A stretch of 64,000 nucleotides of DNA from Hoplostethus atlanticus (lineage: Eukaryota > Chordata > Actinopteri > Trachichthyiformes > Trachichthyidae), in NCBI GenBank assembly GCA_034670405.1, contig JAXDDX010000010.1, positions 4,200,501-4,264,500 on the forward strand, given 5' to 3'. Each line of letters opens with the position of its first letter. Position 1 is the stretch's first letter. A program made the translations under genes and the position numbers. The notes under the pieces are model-generated. The model was not told the origin of the DNA and searched no databases. It was given only the letters and a program-made list of their open reading frames with translations. Positions 38,421 through 50,330 of the stretch are shown piece by piece.

Positions 38421-39739
38421 TGCAACCTCGGTACCCCCACCATTAGCCCCCCACATTGACACGCTCCCTGGTACTTAGCCCTCCCCCTCTTCTCTCTCTT
38501 GTTTTCCGCTGTCTCTTTTTATCCTTTTCCCTCTTTTTACTCACTTTTCCTCCTCCATCATTGTTGTCATCCTAATGCTATTGAACAATAAGTCTGCAGA
38601 CTTCCACTTCTCTCAGTGTTGTTTGTAAAATGATGATAATGCAGTGATATATGTGCTATCCTTACTTTTAATAGGAGTTACATCAAACATGAACATAACT
38701 ATTGAACCCACTCCTAGAGAGCTCTTGAAAATAACTAATAAATAACTCAAATGATATCACATAACTAATTGTAAGTCTCTTTTCTTTCTTTCGGGGTATC
38801 TCATTTTGCAACAGAATTCTTCATGGGAATGTGCTATGACAGATTTTCTTTCCAGTTGTCATGCCATTTTCATGTGCCAAACATAATTTACGATTTGTCT
38901 CCTCAGCCCGTCAACGGCGAACCCTATTAATTTGTAGAGGAAGAGTCTGATTTATAGGCTTATGAGTCCATGTATTCACATCATCATTTGTTAGCCAGAT
39001 ATTTGCTGCCAACTCTGGATGATGGCATCAACCTATTTCTCTGTAGCACACATACATACTTATGCACACACATGCATAAAAACACACACACACACACATT
39101 TGTGCAGAAAACCATGTTGCACTGTAAGAGAAACTCATGACTGTTACAATCTTATTAAGTAAGTGTAATCCAAACGCTATTCTTATACATGTATTATGGT
39201 ACAGATTAATGTGCTCCTGCAGTTGAGGGATTTTATTGCATTTCCACTGATTTGTACAGTGTCAAAACAGAAACATGCAATTTATATTTTTAGAACTTCC
39301 ACTTATTATTTCAGGGGTTTGGGGAAAATTTAATTTTCCAATTGCATTGCAATTGGATTTGGTGACATTTAATTATGAGATATATCCTAATTTGGTGTGT
39401 GTGTGTATGTATGTTTTGCAGGCAGGGTAACAACCAGCATCTTGTAGGTCTTAATTCTTAAGTCCGTGTTGAGACGAGGGATGCATGAAGTCGAGGCCTC
39501 ACACGATATTGTATTGCCTGCTAAATTGCATTATCACTCATGAGGAGATGGTGTGGGAAAGAATGTGCTCCCAAATCAAGAACACAAGGAGCGGACCCAT
39601 GTGATGTGAGATGGTCCAGACCAGGTAAGCTCCCCAGTTTGTCCATTTTCGCAATCATTTCTCTTTTTTCAAAAAGGAAATCTCATTTTGGAATCAAAGT
39701 CATTTTCATTTGTTCTGTATAGGACTTTCGGCTTAGCTG

Positions 39740-40030
39740 CACATTAGCTCTTCTATTCAGATCATTCCATTTAATCAAGATAGCCGCTCTGTGTTTGACG
39801 TCCTTAATCAGTAAGCAGTGAGGGAAATTATTCAATTAACCCTAATTAACACTGTAATATTCCACAAACTGCCTGAAGATTAGCCCCATGCTTTGACTGT
39901 TCAGAAACATGTTCACACACGCTGTACAAGCTCATCTATTGTCTGGGAGCGCTTAATTAATGCTAAATGTGCTAATTGTTCATTTGTATTTTTCCTATTG
40001 GCCTGTCATGATAAATCACGGCGCAGTAAT
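39740..40030. promoter_or_regulatory. Candidate enhancer, ATTA-rich
   Basis: ATTCAATTAACCCTAATTAAC, GCGCTTAATTAATGC and GTGCTAATTG are homeodomain-type cores in a repeat-free stretch, with TCATGATAAATCACG at the end. Confidence 0.28.
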
Positions 40031-41969
40031 TCATCTAGCCTGATGTAGTTCATCTCTGTCATATAAGCGACGAGAGCTCACGGTGCTCCCGAAGATGAAA
40101 TGTTCACCGTCGGTATAATCCATCACACTGTGGGAGGAGAGTGATGACACAGCTCTGATCTGCTTTGGCTTTACAGTAGCGCTATAGGGAGTCGCAGGCC
40201 TCCCAGCCTTTAGCACACTGGGTTTGGTCTTCCGAACCGTCTAAACGCCAAGTGCAATAGATGTACAACAGGAAGTAGTGGCACTGGTGCAGAGACCAAT
40301 CGACAACTAGTATACACTGACACACAATGCAAAGGGACTCGATGTTCAACGGTCGATTTCTCTGACCGTTGAAGATTTCATATCAGAGATTATTACGTTG
40401 ATTTAAAACTGGTGGTAGCTAACCTTGCTCAAATAACTACACATTCTAACATCACTATATATTACTGCCAACCTTTTTTCCCACTGTGCTATTTCCCTCC
40501 CAGCAGACCGGACAAAACCCCGGGGCTGTAGACAATCCTATATGCAGTGAGAGTCTCCTAGTCGTGCTGGATAAACAAATCCCAGTGCCTTCTCCATTCC
40601 ACGGTGAAGCAGTTCAATACGCTCATAGCTCTCTCTCTCTCTCCCTTCTCTCCTCGCCGCATGTATTGGAGTCAGCCTCCACCTATTGTCTTATTGATCA
40701 CAAATGAAACACTGAACTGATCAATACGGTCTTAATGCAAGTTTGTTGTTCAATCACTTGCCATTTAAATCACCCGCCTCGCGTCCCACCGGCAATCCGT
40801 TTTCTGTCATACGCCGCACGTGTTTCGCCAATTTGCTTTGTCATTTTGGGAGGAGTCTGCCATTATCATAAATATCTCCCGGCACTCACTTTGTCAACCG
40901 TTCGGCGCTGTCGCGGTCACGCCCCGGGAGAACTCAGGAGTCTGCCCCCTCTTCTCCCCTTTCATACCTTTTACGCCATGTTGAAAACGGGTGCTTTTCT
41001 TTTACCACCGATACTTACGACGGGCTATTCTTACATCTTAAATGAGGTTTGGTGAACGTCACAAATGAAGTCAAAGTGCAACCCCATTGATTAGGCCGGT
41101 AATTAAGATGTAAATGTGGTTGTGGGCTGGTGAGCGATCACACCTGCGATAATAGCAGAGTGCTGTTAACATCACCAGGGGTCTGACTGCCACGCAGCGC
41201 TGCCTTATCAATGTTTGGAGGATTCTTCTGTTTAAGTATAGGCTCCGTTCGTAATTCATGCTGTTTGCTAGTGCTGTGTTGCCAGTGGCAGATACCGGGC
41301 TACAAGGTGAAGACGGTTTTCTCCACTGGGCGGTCTTTCTCCATAGCCACCTGGTTAAAGAAATGACCTCTAGAAGAATGAAAACTGTAGAATCCATATG
41401 AGAATCACTTTAATCGTGCAAAAGTGCAAAAAAAAAATAATAATTTGTGCAAAAGTGCAATGAATATGCTGGAATTTGTCACGGTGACAGATTGACAACT
41501 TACTGAGTTTGACAGGACTGTGGTACAAGGACCTCCCATACTTATAGACATATTATGGAGAGGGGGTTATATATATCACTCAGCAGATATACTCATGATA
41601 TTGAGTTTATGATATGTGACCAAATCCAAATGTGATTTGAATGTTTGGTGAAATAAGTAAAATACTTCCATCCCTTGTGTTTGGAGAGCAGCAGTGAGTG
41701 TGGTGTGGATCTAGGGTAGACCAGGCATGTGCTGCCGCTGGCAGTCCTTTGGGGTTTGGGCGGTCACACATCGGTGTTAACTGTTAAGCTCCAGTGCCAG
41801 GCAGAGAATGAATGACACAGGCTGGGGTGGCACATCCTCGGAGATGTTTGTCAGAAGATGTCCCTCCCTTCTGCATGTTTACACTCACAGGGGCCACACT
41901 TGGCTGTTACCGGAGGAGAAAACTGGGAAAGCAGCCGTCTTGTGAGAGCCAAGACTCTTACTGTGAATA

Positions 41970-41997
41970 TTAAAGAGAGACAGAGAAGGAGAGAGAG

Positions 41998-42033
<36 letters not shown>
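41970..42033. repeat. GA-rich microsatellite
   Basis: An imperfect AGAGAC/GAGAGAA region is followed by a clean (GA)n run. A (GT)n run follows at 42191-42246. Confidence 0.9.
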
Positions 42034-42034
<1 letters not shown>

Positions 42035-42592
42035 CAGCTATCTGGACAAAACAAAGCTGGGGTTGGAGAGCCCACAGCACATAATAAGCATGGCTCTTTC
42101 ACTGCACACCCAGGGCACTCTGGAAAAGTGGGGAGGCCGCTGAATGGGAAAGGAAGTAATAAAAAAAGCAAACTTCTTTGAAAAGAGTCCTGTGTGTGTG
42201 TGTGTGTGTGTGTGTGAGCCCATATGTATGTGTGTGTGTGTGTGTTTGTGTGTAGCTGTCTGCCTGAGCGATGAGTCTGTATACCTGTAGTAAGTGTTTG
42301 TTTGTTTTTTCCGACATAAGATACAACTTACTCTTTGAGATTTGCAGTCGGATTGGAGCAAGACAGAAATATTAAAGTACTGTAACATCATCAAAGACGG
42401 CGGGCGGATCGCGGGGCCTTGTGAGAAGGTAAGGAGACCCGCGCCGCGTCCCCTTGCCAGACATTTTGACAGGAGTTTAAAAAGCAGCACCAAGCCAAGA
42501 GCTAGGAGGAGACTCAAAGTAAAAGGGCAGTGGAGTTCGATGAGAGAGAGTCATTGCCATTAAATCTGACACACTGCCTAAATGAGCCGAGG

Positions 42593-42638
42593 AGAGAGAG
42601 AGAGAGAGAGAGAGAGTGTGTGTGTTTGGTTTGACTGT

Positions 42639-42676
<38 letters not shown>
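42593..42676. repeat. (GA)n(GT)n ... (CA)n, partly self-complementary
   Basis: A GA run and a short GT run (about 42616-42625) are separated by about 25 bases from a CA run of 30 or more bases, so GT and CA can pair as a hairpin. Confidence 0.9.
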
Positions 42677-42679
<3 letters not shown>

Positions 42680-42889
42680 AAGGGTACTACAATGATGCAG
42701 CATTTCTGGTTTTCAGATGTTTTGCGTTAATACATTATTTCCCATTTTATTATCACCTGATTGTCCGTAAGTCCTCGAAATTAAATTTATGAAATTAATA
42801 AAACAATCACACAGTTTCCTTCAAGATAACTTGAATACAAGTTTTACATGTTATCTTTTGTATTCTGCTTTGTCAAAATAATTTGGTGA

Positions 42890-43030
42890 ATTTGGTGAGA
42901 GAGAGAGCAAGACGGAGGTAGAAAAAGGGAGGATATGGAATGGAGAGATAACAAGAGAGATGGCAAGATACAGGGAGTGGGAGTGAGAGAGCGAGCGAGA
43001 GAAAGAGAAAAGAGAGAGAGGGGGAGAGGG
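42890..43030. repeat. Imperfect GA-rich purine tract
   Basis: Purine-rich GAGA, GGAG and AAGA units extend over about 140 bp and are followed by C-rich sequence at 43149-43230. Confidence 0.8.
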
Positions 43031-43478
43031 AGTAGTGCTGTAACTCCGTGAAGAGTTTACCCCCAAGGTAGTCTTTTCGCTAGTCATCAGGGACCTGGCT
43101 TCTCTCACTTCCCGCATCTGACTGTACTTCTACAACTTGGGTAAATACAGAATGACAAGTTAACCCCCCCCCCCCACCCCATCCCCAACCCTCCAACACC
43201 CAACACCCCACCTCGGGGCATGTTTCCCCCCCGCCGCCTCTCCAGAGTAGTGTAGTGTAGACACGGTGTGTAACGATACAGCTTAATTTAATGATGACGC
43301 ATTTCCCTCAAATCTGCTTGTTGAATGATCTGCTGCTGTTGTTGTTGCACTACAGAAATCTTCATCCTCCCTGTTTTATCATGTGGTCACTGGGTAGCTA
43401 AATAACATACTGTACAGAAACACACACACACACATGCTCACACACTTTCAGAGCTGCCTTGTGTGGTCACAAAGGGCT

Positions 43479-43515
<37 letters not shown>

Positions 43516-43858
43516 ACTGGAGAAGACCTCACATTAAGCTACAACACTGTTCCTTCCAACAGACTGGTGATTTTCAACCACTAAAACCTCAGTGCAGTCT
43601 AATGTGTATTTGTGCTTGTTTAAAAGAACAATTAATCATGGAAAGGCGTCATATTTAGCACTACTTTCTTTATTTATTGGGAATATGGAGAAGCATGAAG
43701 GAGGCAGAGGACAAAATGAAGTCGCTATTTGATGAATCTCGTGCAACCGACTGGTCAGGCATTGAAACGGGATTGTGAATAACACAGTCCACACAAAAAA
43801 TCAGTCTGGATTCAATTGGGGGTTAAAGCTTTATTCAAATGCCCAAGAAACAAAGAGG

Positions 43859-44290
43859 CTTTACTTTTCATTTGAACAAAATAGTTCAAAATATTTAACT
43901 GGGGCGTGTCTTTTTTCTTGTACAGTTCTAGAAACGTGAGTTCTCATTGCTGTGGTGTTTCTGCACTGCGCTTCCCAGAGACACCTGTCAATCAAACAGC
44001 GGCTCCAGCAGTCTTTTTTCCTTGGATTTTCTGTTGATGGAGTTTGAGTTTCTGTAGGTGGCGCTCTTTTCTTTGTCTGTTCAGCCATGGTGGCTATCGC
44101 TGCTATCATGCTAACTACCCAGTTCTTCTATTTATTCCTAACAACCTGGAGATGTAAAACATCACTTCCTGTGTGCCAGAGGACTTTTTTCTGGGAAAGA
44201 TCTACCTGACGCTGAGTGCTTGGTATCGGTTGAATCACTGTTTTGTTACATTAATCAGCGATAGAAAGCTGCAAAACAACAAAAAAAAGC
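43859..44290 (-). repeat. Unclassified interspersed repeat, copy 3, longest ORF version
   Basis: Read on the minus strand it has the blocks of copies 1 and 2 in order. An ATG at 44088 in a GCCACCATGG context opens a 75-residue frame to 43861 that starts MAEQTKKR and contains STENPRKK. There is no recognisable domain. The frame is probably a fossil or passenger piece of the repeat. A 5' extension of the same frame to 44109 is possible but lacks the strong start context. Confidence 0.6.
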
Positions 44291-46539
44291 TTCATTCATT
44301 TTATTTTCATAGTATTACTTTAAATACTATGAGGCAGCTATCTAAAGGAGATATACTATATTTGCCCCACACTGCCACCACTAATAGCTCTCCCATCCCC
44401 AGGTGCCAGACAGAGAGCCTGGGAGTGTCATGGGGGGCAACACCCGGCCTCCCCTCCTATTCCTTTCCTCTGGCTCCAGGCGAGTCAGGGACAAGCCGGA
44501 GATCAATAGCCTGCGTTTGCCCATAGCAGCCCCATTTCTCAGCCGGGACACTGATGCTAACTATCAATAGCAATAAAGGGGCTGTCTGAGACACAGTTAA
44601 CCTGCTGGCCAACCAGCGCGGCTGTCTGGCGGCAGCTGATAAACATCTTGTGTCCAGAATCCGCTGCAAATAAACCACTTGATACGCTTCAACTTTGCGG
44701 GCGTATTTACTGTAAGAATGTACAGGGTTTTTTTTATGTGGCGTGTCTGCTCCCTCGGTGCTTACCTGTTGTGCGGTTACGCTACTCGCCCAGCCTGCTT
44801 TGCGGCTTCGACCTAGACATCACATGTGTATGTTGTGTGTTTACAAGCGTGTGAAGTAATGTAGGGATAATTCAATGTGTAATTTTTAGCTTTGTTTCCA
44901 GGTTCTTAGAAATACATAAACACTCAGCTTTTGGGGGGTGATGTCTGTAATTTCTTCAAGATGTCTGGAGTGTTTGGTTCCTCTTTAACTTCCAGTCTTA
45001 GCGATGTGTGTCAGAGTAATCCGGCTCCATTCTGTGAAACATCTAACAAACTAAGCATCTCGCTTCGTCCAAATATCATTTGTCAATGTCATATGAAAGC
45101 AGAATGTGTTTTCAAGAAAAAGAGGGAGCTAAAATAGGACCCTTGGTGGTCGTCCAGTACCGTGGTGTTTCTCGTTAATGCAATTCAAGCGAGCATGTTT
45201 AATCAGATACAATCAAGTGAATTTGTATCATAACAATGGGAGGATTTAATGATTGCATCTCTGCGAATGTCTGTGTGTCTATTGAGGGGGAAAAAAACGA
45301 CCTTTCTTGGCGATTGGTTTCAGGGTAATGAGAAACAGACATAGAGTCGTGTTAATATAACAAGTTACTTCAGAATTACAACTGTGTATCGGCACATTTA
45401 CTGTAGAAGTACCAATACACATAGGTACATTTGGGATTTGTTTATTATATATTTCACGTGTTCAAAAGACTGACTTTATATGACTGCCATGAGATTTTAG
45501 TGGCATTGAAGTAATAATAAGTAAAAGCTCTAGAATACAATCATGAGAATTGGTACTTACGTTGCTTTTCCACTTTTGTGTACAATACAATGTATTCTTT
45601 ACAGAAAGACAGGCCTACATTGTATAGGATCAGCTGAAAACCCAGCGTTGTCTCCATAATCATTATGCCCTTTGTCAAACATGTGCCCAAATGTTGTACC
45701 AATTAAAATCCCTCCTTTTAAATTCTTATTCTTAACATTTCTTGAATCAAAACACTATTCTCATAGTAGCCACCACAATATTTGAAGTGCCAACATGGTC
45801 CTCCTCTCCTCCTGCTGTTTTTAGGTTGGATAGACAAATCATTATGATAAAAAAGACTGAGAAAAGAAAGTATTCCTCCTCGCGGGATCTCCCGTGCACG
45901 TGCAACTACACTGTCTGTAACCTTAAGTAGGCAAATACATTCACAAAGTATGCCAGTGTTTGTGAAACTACAACGGATGGCTGTGACTCAGACTGGATTT
46001 CAGGGCTGAATGCTCACTCCCTCACGTCTGTATCTGGTTTCCAGTTACACCAGTGAGGACAGGACACCCCTGGCTGCCTTTCCTCTCTCACTAATAACGG
46101 GGCGGGGGGGGGGGGTGCTCATCGGCCAGGGACTCATCGGCCCACATCTCTCAACATACGTACCTGGGCAACAGCTTGCACACAACACTACAACTGGTAC
46201 AGACACACACACACACACACACACACATGCACTCAGTCACAGTGTGGGCATGCTGTGTGTGTCTGGAGTTTAGACCAATGGCACACTCACATTGGCACAC
46301 ACTCGGACACATTGTGGGCACGTTGTGTGTGTATGTTGGGTAAAGGGGTTGGGGGGGGTAGGCCGATGACCTTTAGCACCTCTGTGACACTCTTGAATGT
46401 TTGCTTGTTTTTCCTCAAACAAGACGGGATTGAAAGGGGCTGTCTGTAACTGCAGCTGAGATAATGTAAAAACAAACACGGGCCATTGATATCGGGTGAT
46501 GCTGCAGGAAGTTGTCAGGGGGCACAATGGGGGAGACGC

Positions 46540-46960
46540 AATCTGTGGGACAAGTGGTAGCCGGGCTGCTGGAGGACAATAGAAAGGTTTGATCTCTTAA
46601 TTAATGGAGGCTATTCTCTGCTGCTGCAGGTACTGAATTTTAATGGAGGCGATTTTTCAAAGGGATTTCCTGCCAAGTGGCACCGACAGTGCTTTAAACA
46701 CTGCATTCTGATCATCTGGAGGACAAAGTAATGTTGAGTTCATACTAAGATTGATGGTTTCTATTCCAATTGATATTTTTCCAGCTAAAGGCATATTTGA
46801 TAATTTAAATGGAGAAGGGCCCATGAATGGATAGATTCCAAATAAACTCTGAATAAGGCCTGAAGTGCGGCACAAATGATGTAGGGGTAATTTGAGGGCT
46901 TTTTTCAAAGTTGAAAATGTTATTTTGGACACTTAGGATGCATGGCAGTAACATTATTTT
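46540..46960. promoter_or_regulatory. Candidate enhancer with paired TTAATGGAGGC motifs
   Basis: The 11-mer TTAATGGAGGC occurs at 46601 and 46640. Around it are GATTGATGG, TTCCAATTGATA and AATTTAAATGG. It is the longest repeat-poor, motif-dense stretch in the last 5 kb before the promoter-proximal region. Confidence 0.3.
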
Positions 46961-47660
46961 CCAATTAAATTGTTGAAACTGAGCACCATGAACACAATTG
47001 CACAATGCTATTAAGAGTCATATAATGCTGTGTATGACTTGATGCGAGGAAAACGTTTCTTTCTTTATTTCTTTGTGCATGAGACCGGCTCACAAGCAAT
47101 CCCTTTAATCAAGCCCCTAATCCTTTTGCAAGACGTCAGCATGCCATGAATGAGGCCATCCACTTCTTGATATTTGTGGTGGTAATGATTGTGGTGAAAG
47201 GCTTCAACGTCTTACACTACTGTTAATCAAAAGTAGCAAGCATATACTTTAGTAGCCTTCCTTTTCTTTCAGTCCCTGCAAAACGGAAAAATGATTTAGA
47301 TATGTATTTAGCTAAATTACTTGTAATGGAAATGTTGTGTGTCAGCTGGCATTTGATACTGTTTGTTTGTTTTTGAATACTACTGAAAGCATCCCTTGAT
47401 GCTAGTGGGGCATACAAATGAATTTGGATGAATTTTTTTTTTTAAAGCTTAAAATATTATCTTAAACTGATAGTATGTGTATCAGACCCATCAAATGATT
47501 ATGTAGTGTAATAATGACAGAATAGGAGTATTATCACTCTGGGGATAAATCTTCCACTCGAGTTTTTACAGTAGGTGCACAAGCTGTATACTCTTATAAA
47601 TGTTTCCCCATAACTTTTAGCCGTTTTCCCGTCTTCCCGCTCTCAGGGGGTTCCTATTAT

Positions 47661-47662
<2 letters not shown>

Positions 47663-47706
<44 letters not shown>
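47663..47706. repeat. (CA)n microsatellite with CG start
   Basis: ACACACGCGCGC leads into an unbroken CA run. Confidence 0.92.
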
Positions 47707-47707
<1 letters not shown>

Positions 47708-48165
47708 TAGCGCAGCTGACCTAGATGAACGCGTGATCCAACTAGTTGTAATTCTCCAGGCATCGTGTTTAGCAGGGAGCCGGACTGTGAATAGAAACCC
47801 GCCACATGTTGAATACGGCTTTCTAGTGAGAAATACTTGAAAGATGGGTATCACCAACAACACGGGTCCGGGAGATCCCCGTTTAACTATTCAATTATGC
47901 GGTCAAACGCTCTGTGTTTCTGAGCGGTGATCAATTATGGCACGTCAGTGATAATAGTGAGTGATGGCACCAGGCAGGACCTTCTCGGATAGGCTTCCGC
48001 AACGCATCGATTGCGCGTAACAGACAAACGCGCACTTTATGCGCCATATAGCTTACAGCGTCTGTCACTTTCCCTCTTGTTCTGCCTCAGAAAATAAAGA
48101 CACGCTTTCCCGTACTGACAAGGAGCAACTGGTAGACGCGAGCTGCTTTATGGACCGGTTTTGAC

Positions 48166-48444
48166 GTAGTGGTGAATTAAAAAGTTGGGTAAACTATGAC
48201 CTACATGCAGTGATCATGGTAAAGCAAATAACCAGCAATATAAACTAAAAAAATTATAATTATGCTTTGAGATTAAAAAAAACATTAACTTTTTTTTTTA
48301 AAAATCTGTTCGATATAACGTACTATGATGTATCTTATAAATTTAACTCAGAAAGATTGACGTCAGCCTAAAAAGGTGGTTAAACTCTATTACGCAAATA
48401 AAAAGCTGGATAAACTGAGTTAAGGTGGGTTTAACCTCCACTAC
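48166..48444. mobile_element. Short MITE-like element with GTAGTGG termini
   Basis: GTAGTGG at 48166-48172 is mirrored by CCACTAC at 48438-48444. The interior has repeated modules of the type GG(T)TAAACT (GGGTAAACTATG, GGTTAAACTC, GGATAAACTG). It is AT-rich, non-coding and about 280 bp long. The superfamily is not determined. Confidence 0.4.
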
Positions 48445-49965
48445 ATCCTACCTTTCAGTGCAAGAGGTGGCCAAAAATATGTCATATTTTTTTCTGATAT
48501 ATTTCTATGCTGTTGCATTTCTATAAGAAGCAAGCAGACCAGGCTTGCACCCAAGTGACTGAAAAAACCGTGTGTGTGTGTGTGTGTGTGTGTGTGTTTC
48601 AAAGTTTCAAAAGGCTCATGCATTGAGTTATTGCTGCTGGGTCCCCAAACTGTGGCCGTCTGTGTCATTCAAGCCATGATTGTTAACACCGTATCCTTAC
48701 CGTCCCGAGTGAATCTCATTTAAAACGTCTACCGCTCGGCTGGGCTGCAAATCACCCTGTTTACAATCTCACACCAACACTCACATCAATTAACTGGCCA
48801 TTGATTTTCCCGCCCGGGACATTACAATATTGCAGACCCCCCTTTTTCCCCTTTCCCCGCAAATTCAAGTTTGGTGCACATAATGTCATGGGCTTATTAA
48901 CGTTACACGCATACACGTTTTCCACTATTAATGATCGTTCTGCTGTTTCATTCTGCTCTACACGTCCTATATTTCGATAAAGATGCGTCTGCGGATATTA
49001 AGACAATTCAGTAATGTGGCAATAACACCACCAATATATACTTAAAATATATATTTGAAATAAAAGAAAAGATATATTCTTTAATTATTTGCCATAATGC
49101 AGCTATAACACAGATCAGTTCGACCCATCAAAAGTATTTGAATTTTTTCCTGCTCTTTCCTTTTTTTCATGAATAAATAAATAGCAGGGCTCGTCGAAAC
49201 TAAAAGATAGCTGACATAAGAGAGGCCAGATCCATCTAGCCTGCAGCTGCTCTTTAAATATTCAGTGAAAAATAATGGCATCCGAGGCATCACCTATAGT
49301 AACATTATTATCTTCATTTCTCAAAATCAGCCCGACTGAGAGCTTCGTTTATCTTTTTCCCGTAATAAATCTACTCGACTCAGCGTACAGATGAAACTCC
49401 TATGGGACCTCTTGCCCTCTTAAAACATCCCCATCCTGTTAGTCCAGTATTTAGGACAATAATAATAAGAATAAGAATTGGTAATACATAAACCTATCTT
49501 AATATTATAATAAAAAATATATTGTGTATATTCACGGGATTTCAGTAAGACATTGTTTTGTTAGGCATTAGTCATCGGCAACCTTCTGTAGCTCAATTAG
49601 CCTTTAAAACTCTGACTTGCATGTGTAAAAGGCCAACAAAGGAACTGCAAAATATATCCAACTTTTGATAAGGTCACCCTGCCGTCATTCATACCGGCCT
49701 GCAAGTTTTATAATACAAACAGCCCGCTGTAATGGCGGTTTGTTTTTTCCAGTAAAACTAGTAAAACAGATAGTCTAATACCAAGTACAGAGTCTACATA
49801 AAGTGGATAATGAGCCAGTTGTTCACTTTAAAAAAAAAAGTTTTGGGGAGAAATTCAAAGCCTTATTTATCCCTATTCAGACGAACAGACTTCTCTTCGC
49901 TGTCTTCAGCACTGATCACCCTGGTGCGCACAAAGCGTTTGGATCTAGTGTGAGTATCCAGACAG
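48445..49965. other. Region upstream of the sall1 promoter
   Basis: No coding frame. GT repeat at 48570-48598. Unique AT-rich DNA at 48690-49740 with many homeodomain-like cores, ending about 0.2 kb before the GA tract. Confidence 0.55.
48690..48840. promoter_or_regulatory. Candidate promoter-proximal enhancer
   Basis: Unique sequence with CATCAATTAACTGG, CCATTGATTTTC and CCGCCCGGGACATTAC about 2.2 kb before the start codon. Confidence 0.25.
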
Positions 49966-49974
49966 AGAGAGGGG

Positions 49975-50020
<46 letters not shown>

Positions 50021-50041
50021 AGGAGGAGGAGGAGGAGGGGA
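49966..50041. repeat. GA microsatellite with AGG triplets upstream of the promoter
   Basis: (GA)n runs from about 49969 to 50014 and passes into (GGA)n up to about 50040, ending about 30 bases before the first CCAAT box. Purine-only tracts like this can bind GAGA-type factors or form triplex DNA. Any role here is inference. Confidence 0.9.
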
Positions 50042-50059
50042 GTTGCACCATGACTGAAT

Positions 50060-50330
50060 AGCCCAGTAACCAATCACATTCTCGATGGGCCGGGCTCCAC
50101 ATTTCTCCCAGTGCTACACGGGCCCTCAAAGTTTGTTTATTCGCGGAATGCAGTGTGTGATGAAAACGTGTTAGTAAGTGACCCCCCTTTCCACTAATAA
50201 TAATCAAATGAAACTGATTGGGACGTTGGATAACGCCGTGGACTTTTGGGAACGCGTACCGGTGCCGTTTACGCACGGAACAGGTTTGCGCGACCTGCGG
50301 TTTTGGTTGTTTTTTTTTGCGCGCGCCGGG
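50060..50330 (+). promoter_or_regulatory. Putative sall1 promoter: two CCAAT boxes and an E2F-like site
   Basis: There is an ACCAATCA box at 50069-50076 and an inverted one, CTGATTGGG, at 50214-50222. TTTTGCGCGC, an E2F-like site, lies at 50315-50324 inside a locally CpG-rich stretch. I see no clear TATA box. Position about 0.7-0.9 kb upstream of the start codon fits a CpG-type promoter, but the transcription start site cannot be fixed from sequence alone. Confidence 0.4.

Larger units (their letters stand above)
36266..41969. other. Intergenic desert, relatively repeat-poor
   Basis: No gene. T run at about 36966-36980 and a SINE head at 37640. Between 38.2 and 41.1 kb little repeat is seen and several ATTA-dense stretches occur, including the perfect palindrome at 39337-39357. 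A CpG-containing stretch lies at 40780-40960. GTGCAAAAGTGCAA occurs twice at 41418 and 41447. Confidence 0.55.
44291..48165. other. Intergenic desert approaching sall1
   Basis: No gene. G run at about 46101-46117, CA at 46200-46230 and 47663-47706. Unique stretches at 46540-47000, 47040-47200 and 47880-48070. The last has TCAATTATG twice, 40 bases apart. Confidence 0.55.

Noticed and set aside
42038-42517. 159-codon minus-strand frame
   Set aside because: It runs through CA/GT repeats (His-Thr repeats) and has no domain.
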